A DNA stretch of 64,000 nt from Streptomyces spinosus (GTDB taxonomy: Bacteria > Actinomycetota > Actinomycetes > Streptomycetales > Streptomycetaceae), in NCBI RefSeq assembly GCF_020400655.1, contig NZ_JAINRC010000007.1, positions 310,001 through 374,000 on the forward strand, read 5' to 3'. A model generated the notes under the pieces. The model was not told the DNA's origin and ran no database searches. It saw only the letters and a program-made list of their open reading frames with translations. A program made the translations under genes and the position numbers. This document shows, piece by piece, positions 25,842 through 34,149 of this stretch. How positions within the stretch are numbered: position 1 is the first letter of the stretch; each line of letters begins with the position of its first letter.

Positions 25842-28583
25842 ATGGTGCGACTGTCCGGCCGGCCCGTGACCCGGCCGCCCCGACCTTTCGGGTACCCGCG
25901 CGCACCGCACAGCCCGCCACCGGCGGACCGCGGCGCGGGCGGCAGCCGGCCGGGAGTGCTCCGGGCGGCGTTGACCGGGCGCAGCGTGGCCGGGCAGGTC
26001 TTCGCCCTGCAAGTCGTGATCGTGCTGCTTCTCGTCGTCTCGGCGGTGGTGGCCCAGGTGCTCCAGGTGCGGCACGACAGCGACACCGAGGCGAGCAACC
26101 GTTCCCTCGCCGTGGCCCAGTCGTTCGCCAACGCGCCCGGCACGGCCGCCGCCCTGCGCTCCCCGGACCCCACGGCCGTGCTCCAGCCGCGCGCGGAGGC
26201 GGCCCGCAAGGCGACCGGCGTGGACTTCATCGTCGTGATGAACACCGACGGCATCCGCTACACCCATCCCCAGGCCGGCCGCATCGGCGAGAAGTTCGTC
26301 GGCACGATCGCCCCGGCCGTGGCCGGCGGCACGGTCACCGAGCACGTCAACGGCACCATCGGGCCGCTGGAGCAGGTCGTGGTGCCGGTGAAGGACTCCG
26401 GTGGCCAGGTGGTGGGCCTGGTGGCGGCCGGGATCACCACCGCGCACGTGGGCGGGGCCGCCGACCAGCAGCTTCCGCTGCTGCTCGCCGCCGCGGCCGC
26501 CGCGCTCGCGCTGGCGACCGCGGGCACGGCCCTGGTGAGCAGACGGCTGCTGCGCCAGACGCACGGCCTCGGGCCGTACGAGATGACGCGGATGTACGAG
26601 CACCACGACGCGGTGCTGCACGCGGTCCGGGAGGGTGTGCTGATCGTCGGCGGTGACGGCAGGCTGCTGCTCGCCAACGACGAGGCCCACCGCCTGCTGG
26701 ACCTGCCTTCGGACGCCGAGCGGCGGCACGTGCGGGAGCTGGGCCTGGACGACGAGACGGCGGGGCTGCTGGCCTCGGGGCGGGTCGCCACGGACGAGGT
26801 CCACCTGGTCAAGGACCGGCTGCTGGCGGTCAACCAGCGGCCCACGGACCTGCGCGGCGGCCCGCCGGGCAGCGTCACCACGCTGCGCGACTCCACCGAG
26901 CTGCGCGCCCTGTCGGGCCGCGCGGAGGTGGCGCGGGAGCGGCTGAACATGCTGTACGAGGCCGGGGTGGGCATCGGCACCAGCCTGGACGTGACCCGGA
27001 CCGCGGAGGAACTGGCGGAGCTGGCGGTGCCCCGGTTCGCGGACTTCGCGACGGTGGACCTGTTCGACGCGGTGCTGGACGGGGAGGAGCCGCGCCCGGG
27101 GACGGCGCTGCGCCGCACGGCCTGCGCGGGCATCCGCAAGGAGACCCCGCTGTACCCGCTCGGCGAGCGGATCCGGTTCGTGACCACCTCGCCGCAGGCG
27201 CGCGCCCTGACGACCGGGCAGTCGGTCGTGGTGCCGCGGCTGCGCGAGGAACCCGGCTGGCGGGCGCAGGACCCGGAGCGCACCGGCCAGGTGCTGGCGT
27301 TCGGCATCCACTCGCTGATCACGGTGCCGCTGCGGGCGGGCAGTCTGGTGCTGGGCGTGGCGAACTTCTGGCGTGCGGAGAAGCCGCAGCCGTTCGACGC
27401 CGATGAGCTGGCCCTCGCGGAGGAGCTGGTGGCACGGGCGGCGGTGTCGATCGACAACGCCCGCCGGTACACCCGTGAGCACAGCATGGCGGTCACCCTC
27501 CAGCGCAGCCTGCTGCCGCGCACCCTGCCCGAGCAGGGCGCCCTGGACCTCGCCTACCGGTATCTGCCGGCCCAGTCCGGGGTGGGCGGCGACTGGTTCG
27601 ACGTGCTGCCGCTGTCCGGTGCCCGGGTGGCCCTCGTCGTAGGGGACGTCGTGGGGCACGGGCTGCACGCGGCGGCGACGATGGGCCGGCTGCGTACGGC
27701 CGTGCACAACTTCTCCTCGCTGGACCTGCCGCCGGACGAACTGCTGAGCCTGCTGGACGAGCTGGTCGGCCGGCTCGACCAGGACGACGGGACATCGGTG
27801 ACGGGCGCGTCCGTGGTGACGGGCGCGACCTGTCTGTACGCGATCTACGACCCGGTGTCCCGGCTGTGCACGATGGCCCGGGCCGGTCATCCGCCCCCCG
27901 CGCTGGTGCGGCCGGACGGCGACGTGGAGTTCCTGGACGTCCCCGCGGGACCGCCGCTGGGCCTGGGCGGGCTGCCGTTCGAGACGGCCGAGGTGGAACT
28001 GCCGGAGGACAGCAGGCTGGTGCTGTACACCGACGGTCTGGTGGAGGACCGGGAGCGGGACATCGACGAGGGGCTGGGCCTGCTGCGCGACGCGCTGCTG
28101 CGCACGCCGGGCGCCTCCCCGGAGGACACCTGCCGCACCGTGCTGGACCGGCTGCCGGCCCAGCCGAGCGACGACGTCGCGCTGATCGTCGCCCGCACCC
28201 GGGTGCTGGGCGACGACCGGGTCGCGCAGTGGGAGGTGCCGTCGGACCCGGCGGCCGTGTCGGAGGTGCGGGGCTCGGTGACCCGGCGGCTGGCCGACTG
28301 GGGCCTGGACGAGCTGGCGTTCACGACGGAGCTGATCCTGAGCGAGCTGGTCACCAACGCCATCCGCTACGGGCGCGCCCCGATCGGGGTACGGCTGCTG
28401 CGCGAGCGCACGCTGATCTGCGAGGTGTCCGACCGCAGCACGACCTCGCCGCACCTGCGGTACGCGGCGAGCACCGACGAGGGCGGCCGGGGCCTGTTCC
28501 TGGTCGCCCAGCTCGCCGGGCGGTGGGGCACCCGGTACACCCCGAACGGCAAGGTGATCTGGGCCGAGCAGCCGCTTCCGTGA
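25842..28583 (+). CDS. Membrane sensor SpoIIE phosphatase with C-terminal kinase-like ATPase domain
   Basis: The 913-residue protein has TM1 (about 43-65), an extracytoplasmic single-Cache/CitA-type sensor (about 66-205, ATGVDFIVVMNTDGIRYTHP), TM2 (about 205-227), PAS, GAF (about 370-540), PP2C/SpoIIE (VGGDWFDVL, GDVVGHGLHAA, AGHPPPAL, LYTDGLVEDRERD) and an HATPase_c domain at the end (ELILSELVTNAIRYG, DEGGRGLFLVAQLA). It combines phosphatase and anti-sigma-kinase-like activities in one protein. The CitA-like sensor suggests an outside small-molecule signal. The start is uncertain; frames upstream lack a good ribosome-binding site. Confidence 0.9.
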   Translation: MVRLSGRPVTRPPRPFGYPRAPHSPPPADRGAGGSRPGVLRAALTGRSVAGQVFALQVVIVLLLVVSAVVAQVLQVRHDSDTEASNRSLAVAQSFANAPGTAAALRSPDPTAVLQPRAEAARKATGVDFIVVMNTDGIRYTHPQAGRIGEKFVGTIAPAVAGGTVTEHVNGTIGPLEQVVVPVKDSGGQVVGLVAAGITTAHVGGAADQQLPLLLAAAAAALALATAGTALVSRRLLRQTHGLGPYEMTRMYEHHDAVLHAVREGVLIVGGDGRLLLANDEAHRLLDLPSDAERRHVRELGLDDETAGLLASGRVATDEVHLVKDRLLAVNQRPTDLRGGPPGSVTTLRDSTELRALSGRAEVARERLNMLYEAGVGIGTSLDVTRTAEELAELAVPRFADFATVDLFDAVLDGEEPRPGTALRRTACAGIRKETPLYPLGERIRFVTTSPQARALTTGQSVVVPRLREEPGWRAQDPERTGQVLAFGIHSLITVPLRAGSLVLGVANFWRAEKPQPFDADELALAEELVARAAVSIDNARRYTREHSMAVTLQRSLLPRTLPEQGALDLAYRYLPAQSGVGGDWFDVLPLSGARVALVVGDVVGHGLHAAATMGRLRTAVHNFSSLDLPPDELLSLLDELVGRLDQDDGTSVTGASVVTGATCLYAIYDPVSRLCTMARAGHPPPALVRPDGDVEFLDVPAGPPLGLGGLPFETAEVELPEDSRLVLYTDGLVEDRERDIDEGLGLLRDALLRTPGASPEDTCRTVLDRLPAQPSDDVALIVARTRVLGDDRVAQWEVPSDPAAVSEVRGSVTRRLADWGLDELAFTTELILSELVTNAIRYGRAPIGVRLLRERTLICEVSDRSTTSPHLRYAASTDEGGRGLFLVAQLAGRWGTRYTPNGKVIWAEQPLP

Positions 28584-28604
28584 GATACGGGCTCCGGGTG
28601 CGGG

Positions 28605-28850
28605 GTGCGGGCAATTCGTTCAGCGGACGGCGGGGTCGGGCGGGCGCCGGCGGACGGCCGGCCGGAGGAGGAGATCGCCGCCGGGATCACCGCGGCGGAC
28701 CCGTCGCCCGGCCCCGGGGACGGCGACGGCCCGGCGGACGCCGCCACGCAGTTCGCCGCGTTCGCCACGGCCGTGAAGGGCACGTGGCTGTGCGGCGAAC
28801 GGGCGCGCGTGCGGTCCGCCGGGCCGGTCCCGAGTTCCCGGTTCGCCTGA
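28605..28850 (+). CDS. Possible 81-residue protein, unknown
   Basis: The ORF has almost only G or C at third positions from about codon 10 onward, unlike the opposite-strand frames, and reads EEEIAAGITAADPSPGPGDG ... AATQFAAFATAVKGTWLCGE. No family is recognised and there is no clear ribosome-binding site before the GTG. It could be a small gene or the remnant of one. Confidence 0.35.
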   Translation: MRAIRSADGGVGRAPADGRPEEEIAAGITAADPSPGPGDGDGPADAATQFAAFATAVKGTWLCGERARVRSAGPVPSSRFA

Positions 28851-28862
28851 GCCGAGCGGCGC

Positions 28863-29099
28863 TCAGCCGCCGTCGAGCCGCGAGCGCAGCAGCTGCTTGC
28901 CCAGCTCGGCGCCCTTGCGGCTGTCGGACTGTGCCTTGCGGAAGAGCTCCACGACCTCGTTGTCCTTGTCGCGCTCGGCGTCCTGGATGTACTGCTCCAG
29001 GCGCAGGGCGTTGCTCAGGCACGCCTCGACGTACCAGATGAGGTTGTAGTCCTTGTCGCGAGTGCCGGTGACGTCGCCGGTCTCACTGGTGCTGGTCAT
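28863..29099 (-). CDS. Small helical protein, unknown
   Basis: The 78-residue product after the ATG at 29099 (GGAGGAG upstream) is helical and charged: YNLIWYVEACLSNALRLEQY followed by DAERDKDNEVVELFRKAQSD. The spacing of residues suggests a short helical bundle. It has no signal peptide. A sigma-B-like promoter 56 bases upstream suggests a general-stress protein. It lies downstream of the GH15 gene on the same strand, 148 bases apart, and is probably transcribed on its own. Confidence 0.75.
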   Translation of the reverse strand: MTSTSETGDVTGTRDKDYNLIWYVEACLSNALRLEQYIQDAERDKDNEVVELFRKAQSDSRKGAELGKQLLRSRLDGG

Positions 29100-29154
29100 C
29101 CGGGGTCTCCTCCTTATGCCGACCCTGTGCCGATTCCGCTTGCCGCCGCGCCGG

Positions 29155-29179
29155 GTACCCGTGCGCCCCGCGGGCACAC
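29155..29179 (-). promoter_or_regulatory. Sigma-B-like promoter (GTGT-N15-GGGTAC)
   Basis: On the minus strand GTGT (29179-29176), a 15-base spacer and GGGTAC (29160-29155) fit the Streptomyces sigma-B consensus. It lies in the gap ahead of the small helical protein gene starting at 29099. Confidence 0.5.
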
Positions 29180-29246
29180 CGGCGGATCGGCCCGTGCCGA
29201 GTCGCCGTCCTCGGCCGTGCCCGGGGGCCGGGACGTGCGGGCGGTG

Positions 29247-31085
29247 TCAGCCGAGGGCACGGTCCAGGTTGAAGGCGGCGCTGATGAGGGACAGGTGGGT
29301 GAACGCCTGCGGGAAGTTGCCCTGTTGCTCGCCGGTGCGGCCGATCTCCTCGGCGTACAGGCCGAGGTGGTTGGCGTAGGTGAGCATCTTCTCGAAGGCG
29401 AGCCGGGCGTCGTCGAGCCGGCCGGCCCGGACGAGTGCCTCGACGTACCAGAACGAGCAGATGGAGAAGGTGCCTTCGTCGCCGCGCAGGCCGTCGGGGC
29501 TGGCCTGCGGGTCGTAGCGGTAGACGAGTGAGTCGGAGACGAGGTCCTCGGTGAGGGCGTCCAGGGTGGACAGCCACTTGGGGTCGGTGGGGGCGATGAA
29601 CTTGGCGAGGGGCATCATCAGCAGGGACGCGTCCAGGACGTCGCCGCCCTCGTACTGCACGAAGGCGTTCCGGCGCTGCGACCAGCCGCGTTCCATGATC
29701 CGCCGGTAGATGGTGTCGCGGGCCTGGCGCCAGCGGCGGTGGTCGGCGGGCAGCCCGCGGTGGGTGGCCAGGCGGATGGCCCGCTCGATGGCGACCCAGC
29801 ACATCAGCCGCGAGTACGTGAAGTCCTTGCGCCCGCCGCGGGTCTCCCACACGCCCTCGTCGGGCTGGTCCCAGTGGTCGCACACCCAGTCCACCAGGCT
29901 GCACACGTCGTCCCACTGGCCGCTGGAGATGGGCTGGGCCCACTTGTCGTAGAGGTAGATGGAGTCGATCAGGGCGCCGTAGATGTCGAGCTGGAGCTGG
30001 TCGGCGGCGGCGTTGCCGACCCGGACCGGGGCGGAGCCCAGGTGGCCCTCCAGGTGCGGAAGTTCGCGTTCGGGCAGCTCGGTGCGGCCGTCGATGCCGT
30101 ACATGATCTGCAGCGGGCCGGAGCCGTCACCGCAGCCGGGGCTGATGTGCGTGGTCAGGAACCGCATGAACGCCTCGGCCTCGCCGGCGAAGCCGAGCCG
30201 CAGCAGCGCGTACACGGCGAAGGCGGCGTCGCGCACCCACACGTACCGGTAGTCCCAGTTGCGCTCGCCGCCGAGCTGCTCGGGCAGGCTGGTGGTGGGC
30301 GCGGCGACGATGGCGCCGGTGGGGGCGTAGGTGAGGAGCTTCAGGGTGAGCGCGGAGCGGTGCACCATCTCCCGCCAGCGGCCCCGGTAGCGCGACTGGT
30401 GCAGCCACCGCCGCCAGTAGGCGACCGTGGCGTTGAACTGGCGCTCCGCCTCTTCGTGGGCGCAGCCGCGCGGGGACACCTCGCCGTCGACCTGGTCGAG
30501 GGCGAACACGGCGGACTCGCCCTCGCCGAGCTTGAAGTCGGCGCGCGCGTCCCGGCCGTCGCACTCCAGGGCGACGGTCGAGGTGAGCGACAGCGACTGG
30601 GCGAGCGACTCGAACACCACCATGCCGTCCAGGGGGCGCACGGTGTGCGCGGCGGCGCCGTAGTCGAAGCGGGGGGCGACCAGCGTCCGGAAGGGGACGG
30701 TGCCGCGGACGCACACCACGCGCCGGATCAGCCGGTGCCGGCCCGCGTCCCCAGGCCTCTCCCCGGCGATCGGCATGAAGTCCTGCACCTCGCCGACGCC
30801 GTCCTCGGTGAAGAAGCGGGTGATCAGCACGTTGGTGTCGGGGAAGTAGAACTGCTTGGTGCGGGCCGGGACGGCGGCGGCCAGCTCGAAGCGGCCGCCG
30901 CGCTCGGCGTCGAGGACCGACGCGAAGACGCTCGGGGAGTCGAAGGCCGGGCAGCAGTACCAGTCGATCGTGCCGTTGCTGCCGACCAGGGCCACCGTGC
31001 GCAGGTCGCCGATGAGTCCGTGTTCGGCGATGGGCAGATAGCGGTGGTCACGGGGTCCGTTCCCGTGGAACGGCGATTCGGCCAT
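29247..31085 (-). CDS. GH15 family glycosidase (trehalase/glucoamylase-like)
   Basis: The 612-residue cytoplasmic protein begins DHRYLPIAEHGLIGDLRTVA and continues with GTIDWYCCPAFDSPSVFASV, the N-terminal pattern of bacterial GH15 enzymes. The catalytic region contains NWDYRYVWVRDAAF, then VWETRGGRKDFTYS with the likely acid Glu and RGDEGTFSICSFWYVEAL with the likely base Glu. Actinobacterial members of this type include trehalase and alpha-glucosidase-like enzymes; activity cannot be read more exactly. No signal peptide is present, so the substrate is intracellular. A GH65/beta-PGM pair for disaccharides lies 7 kb away. Confidence 0.92.
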   Translation of the reverse strand: MAESPFHGNGPRDHRYLPIAEHGLIGDLRTVALVGSNGTIDWYCCPAFDSPSVFASVLDAERGGRFELAAAVPARTKQFYFPDTNVLITRFFTEDGVGEVQDFMPIAGERPGDAGRHRLIRRVVCVRGTVPFRTLVAPRFDYGAAAHTVRPLDGMVVFESLAQSLSLTSTVALECDGRDARADFKLGEGESAVFALDQVDGEVSPRGCAHEEAERQFNATVAYWRRWLHQSRYRGRWREMVHRSALTLKLLTYAPTGAIVAAPTTSLPEQLGGERNWDYRYVWVRDAAFAVYALLRLGFAGEAEAFMRFLTTHISPGCGDGSGPLQIMYGIDGRTELPERELPHLEGHLGSAPVRVGNAAADQLQLDIYGALIDSIYLYDKWAQPISSGQWDDVCSLVDWVCDHWDQPDEGVWETRGGRKDFTYSRLMCWVAIERAIRLATHRGLPADHRRWRQARDTIYRRIMERGWSQRRNAFVQYEGGDVLDASLLMMPLAKFIAPTDPKWLSTLDALTEDLVSDSLVYRYDPQASPDGLRGDEGTFSICSFWYVEALVRAGRLDDARLAFEKMLTYANHLGLYAEEIGRTGEQQGNFPQAFTHLSLISAAFNLDRALG

Positions 31086-31306
31086 CGGCGGCCTCCCGGT
31101 GAGGCGGGGCGATACGGGCGGTATGCGGCTGTTGCGAGTGTTTTCCAGCTTAGGCGAGTGGTTCGCCGTGGTGTGGGCAGGAGGTCCTCACCCGCTCCCG
31201 CGGCGCTTCCGGATGCAGGGTGCGCCGGGGAGGGCAATGGTGAGAGTGTGCCCCGTTCGAGAGGCACCGGCACGGATGCGGTCATCCGGACCGAGGAGGA
31301 GGCATC

Positions 31307-31513
31307 ATGTCGACATCCACACCCGAAGAGTCCCGTTCGTCGGACGACGTCTGCACCCCGGACGCCCTGCTCCACTCCGCGCCCGCCAGGGACGTCACCC
31401 CTGAGGACCTGGTGATGGCGGCGGGCAGGGACGTCACACCGAAGACCCTCGACTGGGCGCGTCGCAAGCTGGAGTCGGAGGGCACGGCGGCCATCGAGAA
31501 GCTGCTGCCCTAG
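31307..31513 (+). CDS. Small protein with duplicated RDVTPxxL motif
   Basis: The 68-residue acidic protein has two similar units, ARDVTPEDLVMAAG and GRDVTPKTLDWARR. GGAGGAGG lies seven bases before the ATG, a very strong ribosome-binding site that supports it as a gene. I recognise no family. It is divergent from the GH15 gene and converges on the DUF5709 gene through a shared hairpin. Confidence 0.8.
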   Translation: MSTSTPEESRSSDDVCTPDALLHSAPARDVTPEDLVMAAGRDVTPKTLDWARRKLESEGTAAIEKLLP

Positions 31514-31546
31514 GCGATCCGGGGAGCGCGGGGACACGAACGGGGA

Positions 31547-31572
31547 ACCGGCCGGGCGCGCGCCCGGCCGGT
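31547..31572. terminator. Perfect 26-base palindrome between convergent genes
   Basis: ACCGGCCGGGCGC is followed directly by its reverse complement. It lies 34 bases after the stop of the small protein gene at 31513 and 63 bases beyond the stop of the convergent DUF5709 gene, and can form a strong hairpin in both directions. Confidence 0.7.
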
Positions 31573-31634
31573 GTCCTGTGTGCGGGGTCCCGTACGGAGG
31601 GCGACGGGACCACCGCGGTGCGCCGCCGCCCCGG

Positions 31635-32123
31635 TCACTCCGGCAGTTCGGTCTCGTCCGGTACGACGTGCATCGCCGCCTCCTCCGCCCCGGCCGCTCC
31701 GGCGTCGATGCCGACGTCCTCGGCGATCTCCTCCTTGGTGGTGTCGGCGTGGGCGCCCTCGTCCGGCGCGACCAGCCGGCCCGCGCGGGACGCGCCGGCC
31801 TCGGGGTCGAGCGGCTCGCCCTCCCCGCCGGGCAGGTCGCCGATTCCGTCGCCGGCCGGCGGGGTCACGTCTGGGACCTCCTGGCCGAGCCGTTCGTCCA
31901 GGGTCTCCCCCTCGTGCTGCTCGGCGGCGGTGGTGCCGTGCTTGGTGACGCCGAGGGGCCGCTCGGGCGGGGAGTAGCCCTCGTCGAGCATGTCGTCGTA
32001 GGAGCGCTCGCCGACCGCGTCCTGCAGGTCCAGGGGGCCGGCGTCCTCCTGTTCCTCGTTGCTGCCCGTGGGCTGGTAGACGTCGTCCGCCATGGGGGTC
32101 TGCTCGGACTGCTGGTCGCTCAT
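31635..32123 (-). CDS. DUF5709 acidic protein
   Basis: The 162-residue protein is highly acidic and low in hydrophobic residues. It matches the DUF5709 pattern: DDMLDEGYSPPERPLGVTKH, then ETLDERLGQEVPDV and a tail of the type EEAAMHVVPDE. The family is common in actinobacteria and often stress-associated; function unknown, probably largely disordered. It is preceded by AGGAGGCG at a good distance. Confidence 0.88.
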   Translation of the reverse strand: MSDQQSEQTPMADDVYQPTGSNEEQEDAGPLDLQDAVGERSYDDMLDEGYSPPERPLGVTKHGTTAAEQHEGETLDERLGQEVPDVTPPAGDGIGDLPGGEGEPLDPEAGASRAGRLVAPDEGAHADTTKEEIAEDVGIDAGAAGAEEAAMHVVPDETELPE

Positions 32124-32273
32124 GGTCGCCTCCTCCGGGTTCGCGGTCGGTCCTGCTCCGCGTTTCCCGTGACCGGATCATTAACCCCGCCGGCGCCCGG
32201 GCGGATCGGTCGGCGCCGTGCCCGGGAAGGCGACCGTCCCCTTCTTCTCGGAGGGACGGCGGGCCGGGGCGCC

Positions 32274-33128
32274 TCAGGGTGAGGCGTGCGGGCCGTCCGG
32301 GCGGCCGGCCCTCTGCCGGACCGTCTCGCGGCTCAGCTCCTCCGTCTCCGTGCGCGGCAGCCGCTCGAAGCCGTCCTCGGTGACGACCGAGACGACCGGG
32401 AAGATCCGGCGGCTCAGGTCCGGGCCGCCGGTGGCCGAGTCGTCGTCCGCCGCGTCGTACAGCGCCTGGAGCGCGGCGAGGGCGGCCTCCCGGCGGGACA
32501 GGTCCGGCCGGTACAGCTTCTTCAGGGCGCCTCGCGCGTACGGGGAGCCGCTGCCCTCGGCGTGGAAGTGCCGCTTCTCGTAGAGCCCGCCGGCCGCGTC
32601 GAAGCTGAAGATCCGGCCGCGTCCGCCCCCGGGCGCGGTGAGGTCGTAGCCGACGAGCAGCGGGACGACGACGAGGCCCTGCATGGCCTGGGCGAGGTTC
32701 TGCCGGATCATGGCCGCGAGACGGGTCGCCTTGGCGCCGAGGGTCATCGGGACGCCCTCGACCTTCTCGAAGTGGGTCAGCTCGACCTGGTAGAGCCGCA
32801 CCATGTCGAGGGCGAGGCCGACGGTGCCGGCGAAGGCGACGGCCGTGTGGTCGTCGGCGGGGTGCACCTTCTCCAGGTCGCGCTGGGCGATGAGGTTGCC
32901 CATCGTGGCCCGGCGGTCCCCGGCGATCAGCACGCCGTCGCGGTAGGTGAGCGCGAGCACGGTGGTGCCGTGCGGGAACCGGTCCGCCGGCACCCGGACA
33001 CCGGGCGGGAACGGCGGCGCGGTGGGCAGCAGTCCGGGGCGGTGCGCGGTCAGGAACTCGGTGAAGGACGACGTCCCCGGTGTGAAGAAGGCCTCGCTCG
33101 GCAGGCCCGCGCTGTCGTTGCCCGGCAT
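32274..33128 (-). CDS. prcB: Proteasome beta subunit (PrcB), not next to PrcA
   Basis: The 284-residue protein has a 54-residue propeptide ending PHG, then the mature N-terminal catalytic Thr (Thr55) in TTVLALTYRDGVLIAGDRRA. Counting from that Thr, Asp17 and Lys33 are in place, and the SGSPYARGALKKLY region with its Ser follows. It is the proteolytic subunit of the 20S core that degrades pupylated proteins. Normally prcB and prcA are adjacent next to pup, dop, pafA and arc; none of these is in the window. It may be a second, separate prcB copy, as I recall for some streptomycetes. Confidence 0.9.
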   Translation of the reverse strand: MPGNDSAGLPSEAFFTPGTSSFTEFLTAHRPGLLPTAPPFPPGVRVPADRFPHGTTVLALTYRDGVLIAGDRRATMGNLIAQRDLEKVHPADDHTAVAFAGTVGLALDMVRLYQVELTHFEKVEGVPMTLGAKATRLAAMIRQNLAQAMQGLVVVPLLVGYDLTAPGGGRGRIFSFDAAGGLYEKRHFHAEGSGSPYARGALKKLYRPDLSRREAALAALQALYDAADDDSATGGPDLSRRIFPVVSVVTEDGFERLPRTETEELSRETVRQRAGRPDGPHASP

Positions 33129-33201
33129 GGCTTCCCCCTCCTGTGCCCCACGGCGTACCCGAGTCCTACCTGGAGCCGGGGCACGGGAAACTCCCCCGTG
33201 C

Positions 33202-34149
33202 TCACAGGGCCTTGCGGCGCATCAGCACCCCGAGCACCAGCAGGCCGGGGAGCAGCGGCAGCCACACGGTCAGCAGCCGGTAGCCGAGGACGGCGGACGC
33301 GGCGGCGGCTCCCGGGGTCCCGGCGGCGGTGAGGGCGAGGCCGAGGGCGGCGTCCAGCGAGCCGAGGCCGCCCGGGGAGGGCAGCAGGGCGGCGGCGCTG
33401 CTCGCCGCGAGGTACAGCAGGGCCACCTGGAGCGGCGCCAGCGGCAGGCCGACGGCGCGGGTGACGGCGATCAGGACGAGCGCGTGCAGCCCGGCGAAGG
33501 CCAGCGAGCCGCCCCACAGGGCAGCGGCGCGGGCGGGGCGGGCGTGCAGCGCGCGGATGTCGTCCACCACGCCGGCGAGCGCCCGTCGGCAGCGCGGCCA
33601 CCAGGGGGTGGCGAGCGGGGCCGCCGCGAGCGCGACGACACCCAGGGCCACGGCGACCGCCGTCGGGGAGACGTGCGGGAGGCGCAGCAGCCCGGGGCAG
33701 GCCGGGGCGAGCAGCGCGATCAGCGCCAGGCGGACGGCGGCGCCCGCGGCGGCCTTGACGGCGAGCGCGCCGGCCGAGCGCCCGGCCGGGAGCCCGCAGC
33801 GCGTGAGGAACCGCAGGTTCACCGCGCCCCCGCCGAGCCCCGCGGGCAGCAGGTGGTTGGCGGCGGAGGCGGCGAACTGGGCGGCGACCAGCCGGGGCCC
33901 GGGCAGCCGCGGTACGACGGCTCCCTGCTGGGCGAGCGCGGAGGCCGCCCAGGTGCCGATGGCCGCGACGGCCCCGGCCAGCAGCCAGCCCTGGTCGGCG
34001 ACCGCCAGCCGGCCGGCGCCGCTCTCGACCGTGGACCAGTGCCGGTGGACCAGGTACAGCGCGGCGAGCAGGACGGCGAGACAGGCGCCCGCCTGCCAGC
34101 GGGCGCGCCGACGGCCGAGGGAGGCGGTGAGCCCGGCCGGTGAGGTCAT
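33202..34149 (-). CDS. Flippase-like membrane protein (lysylphosphatidylglycerol synthase TM family)
   Basis: The 315-residue protein has about eight transmembrane helices and the family pattern AAQFAASAANHLLPAGLGGG, followed by VNLRFLTRCGLP and, near the end, LPSPGGLGSLDAALG. This domain resembles the flippase part of MprF and AglD-type proteins and is often encoded next to glycosyltransferases, as here. Its ATG overlaps the upstream stop codon (ATGA), so the two genes are translationally coupled. Confidence 0.88.
   Translation of the reverse strand: MTSPAGLTASLGRRRARWQAGACLAVLLAALYLVHRHWSTVESGAGRLAVADQGWLLAGAVAAIGTWAASALAQQGAVVPRLPGPRLVAAQFAASAANHLLPAGLGGGAVNLRFLTRCGLPAGRSAGALAVKAAAGAAVRLALIALLAPACPGLLRLPHVSPTAVAVALGVVALAAAPLATPWWPRCRRALAGVVDDIRALHARPARAAALWGGSLAFAGLHALVLIAVTRAVGLPLAPLQVALLYLAASSAAALLPSPGGLGSLDAALGLALTAAGTPGAAAASAVLGYRLLTVWLPLLPGLLVLGVLMRRKAL

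Noticed and set aside
22689..28454. Very long minus-strand open frame of about 1,900 codons
   Set aside because: It is the antisense shadow of two GC-rich phosphatase genes; its product is Arg/Gln/Val/His-rich low complexity without domains.
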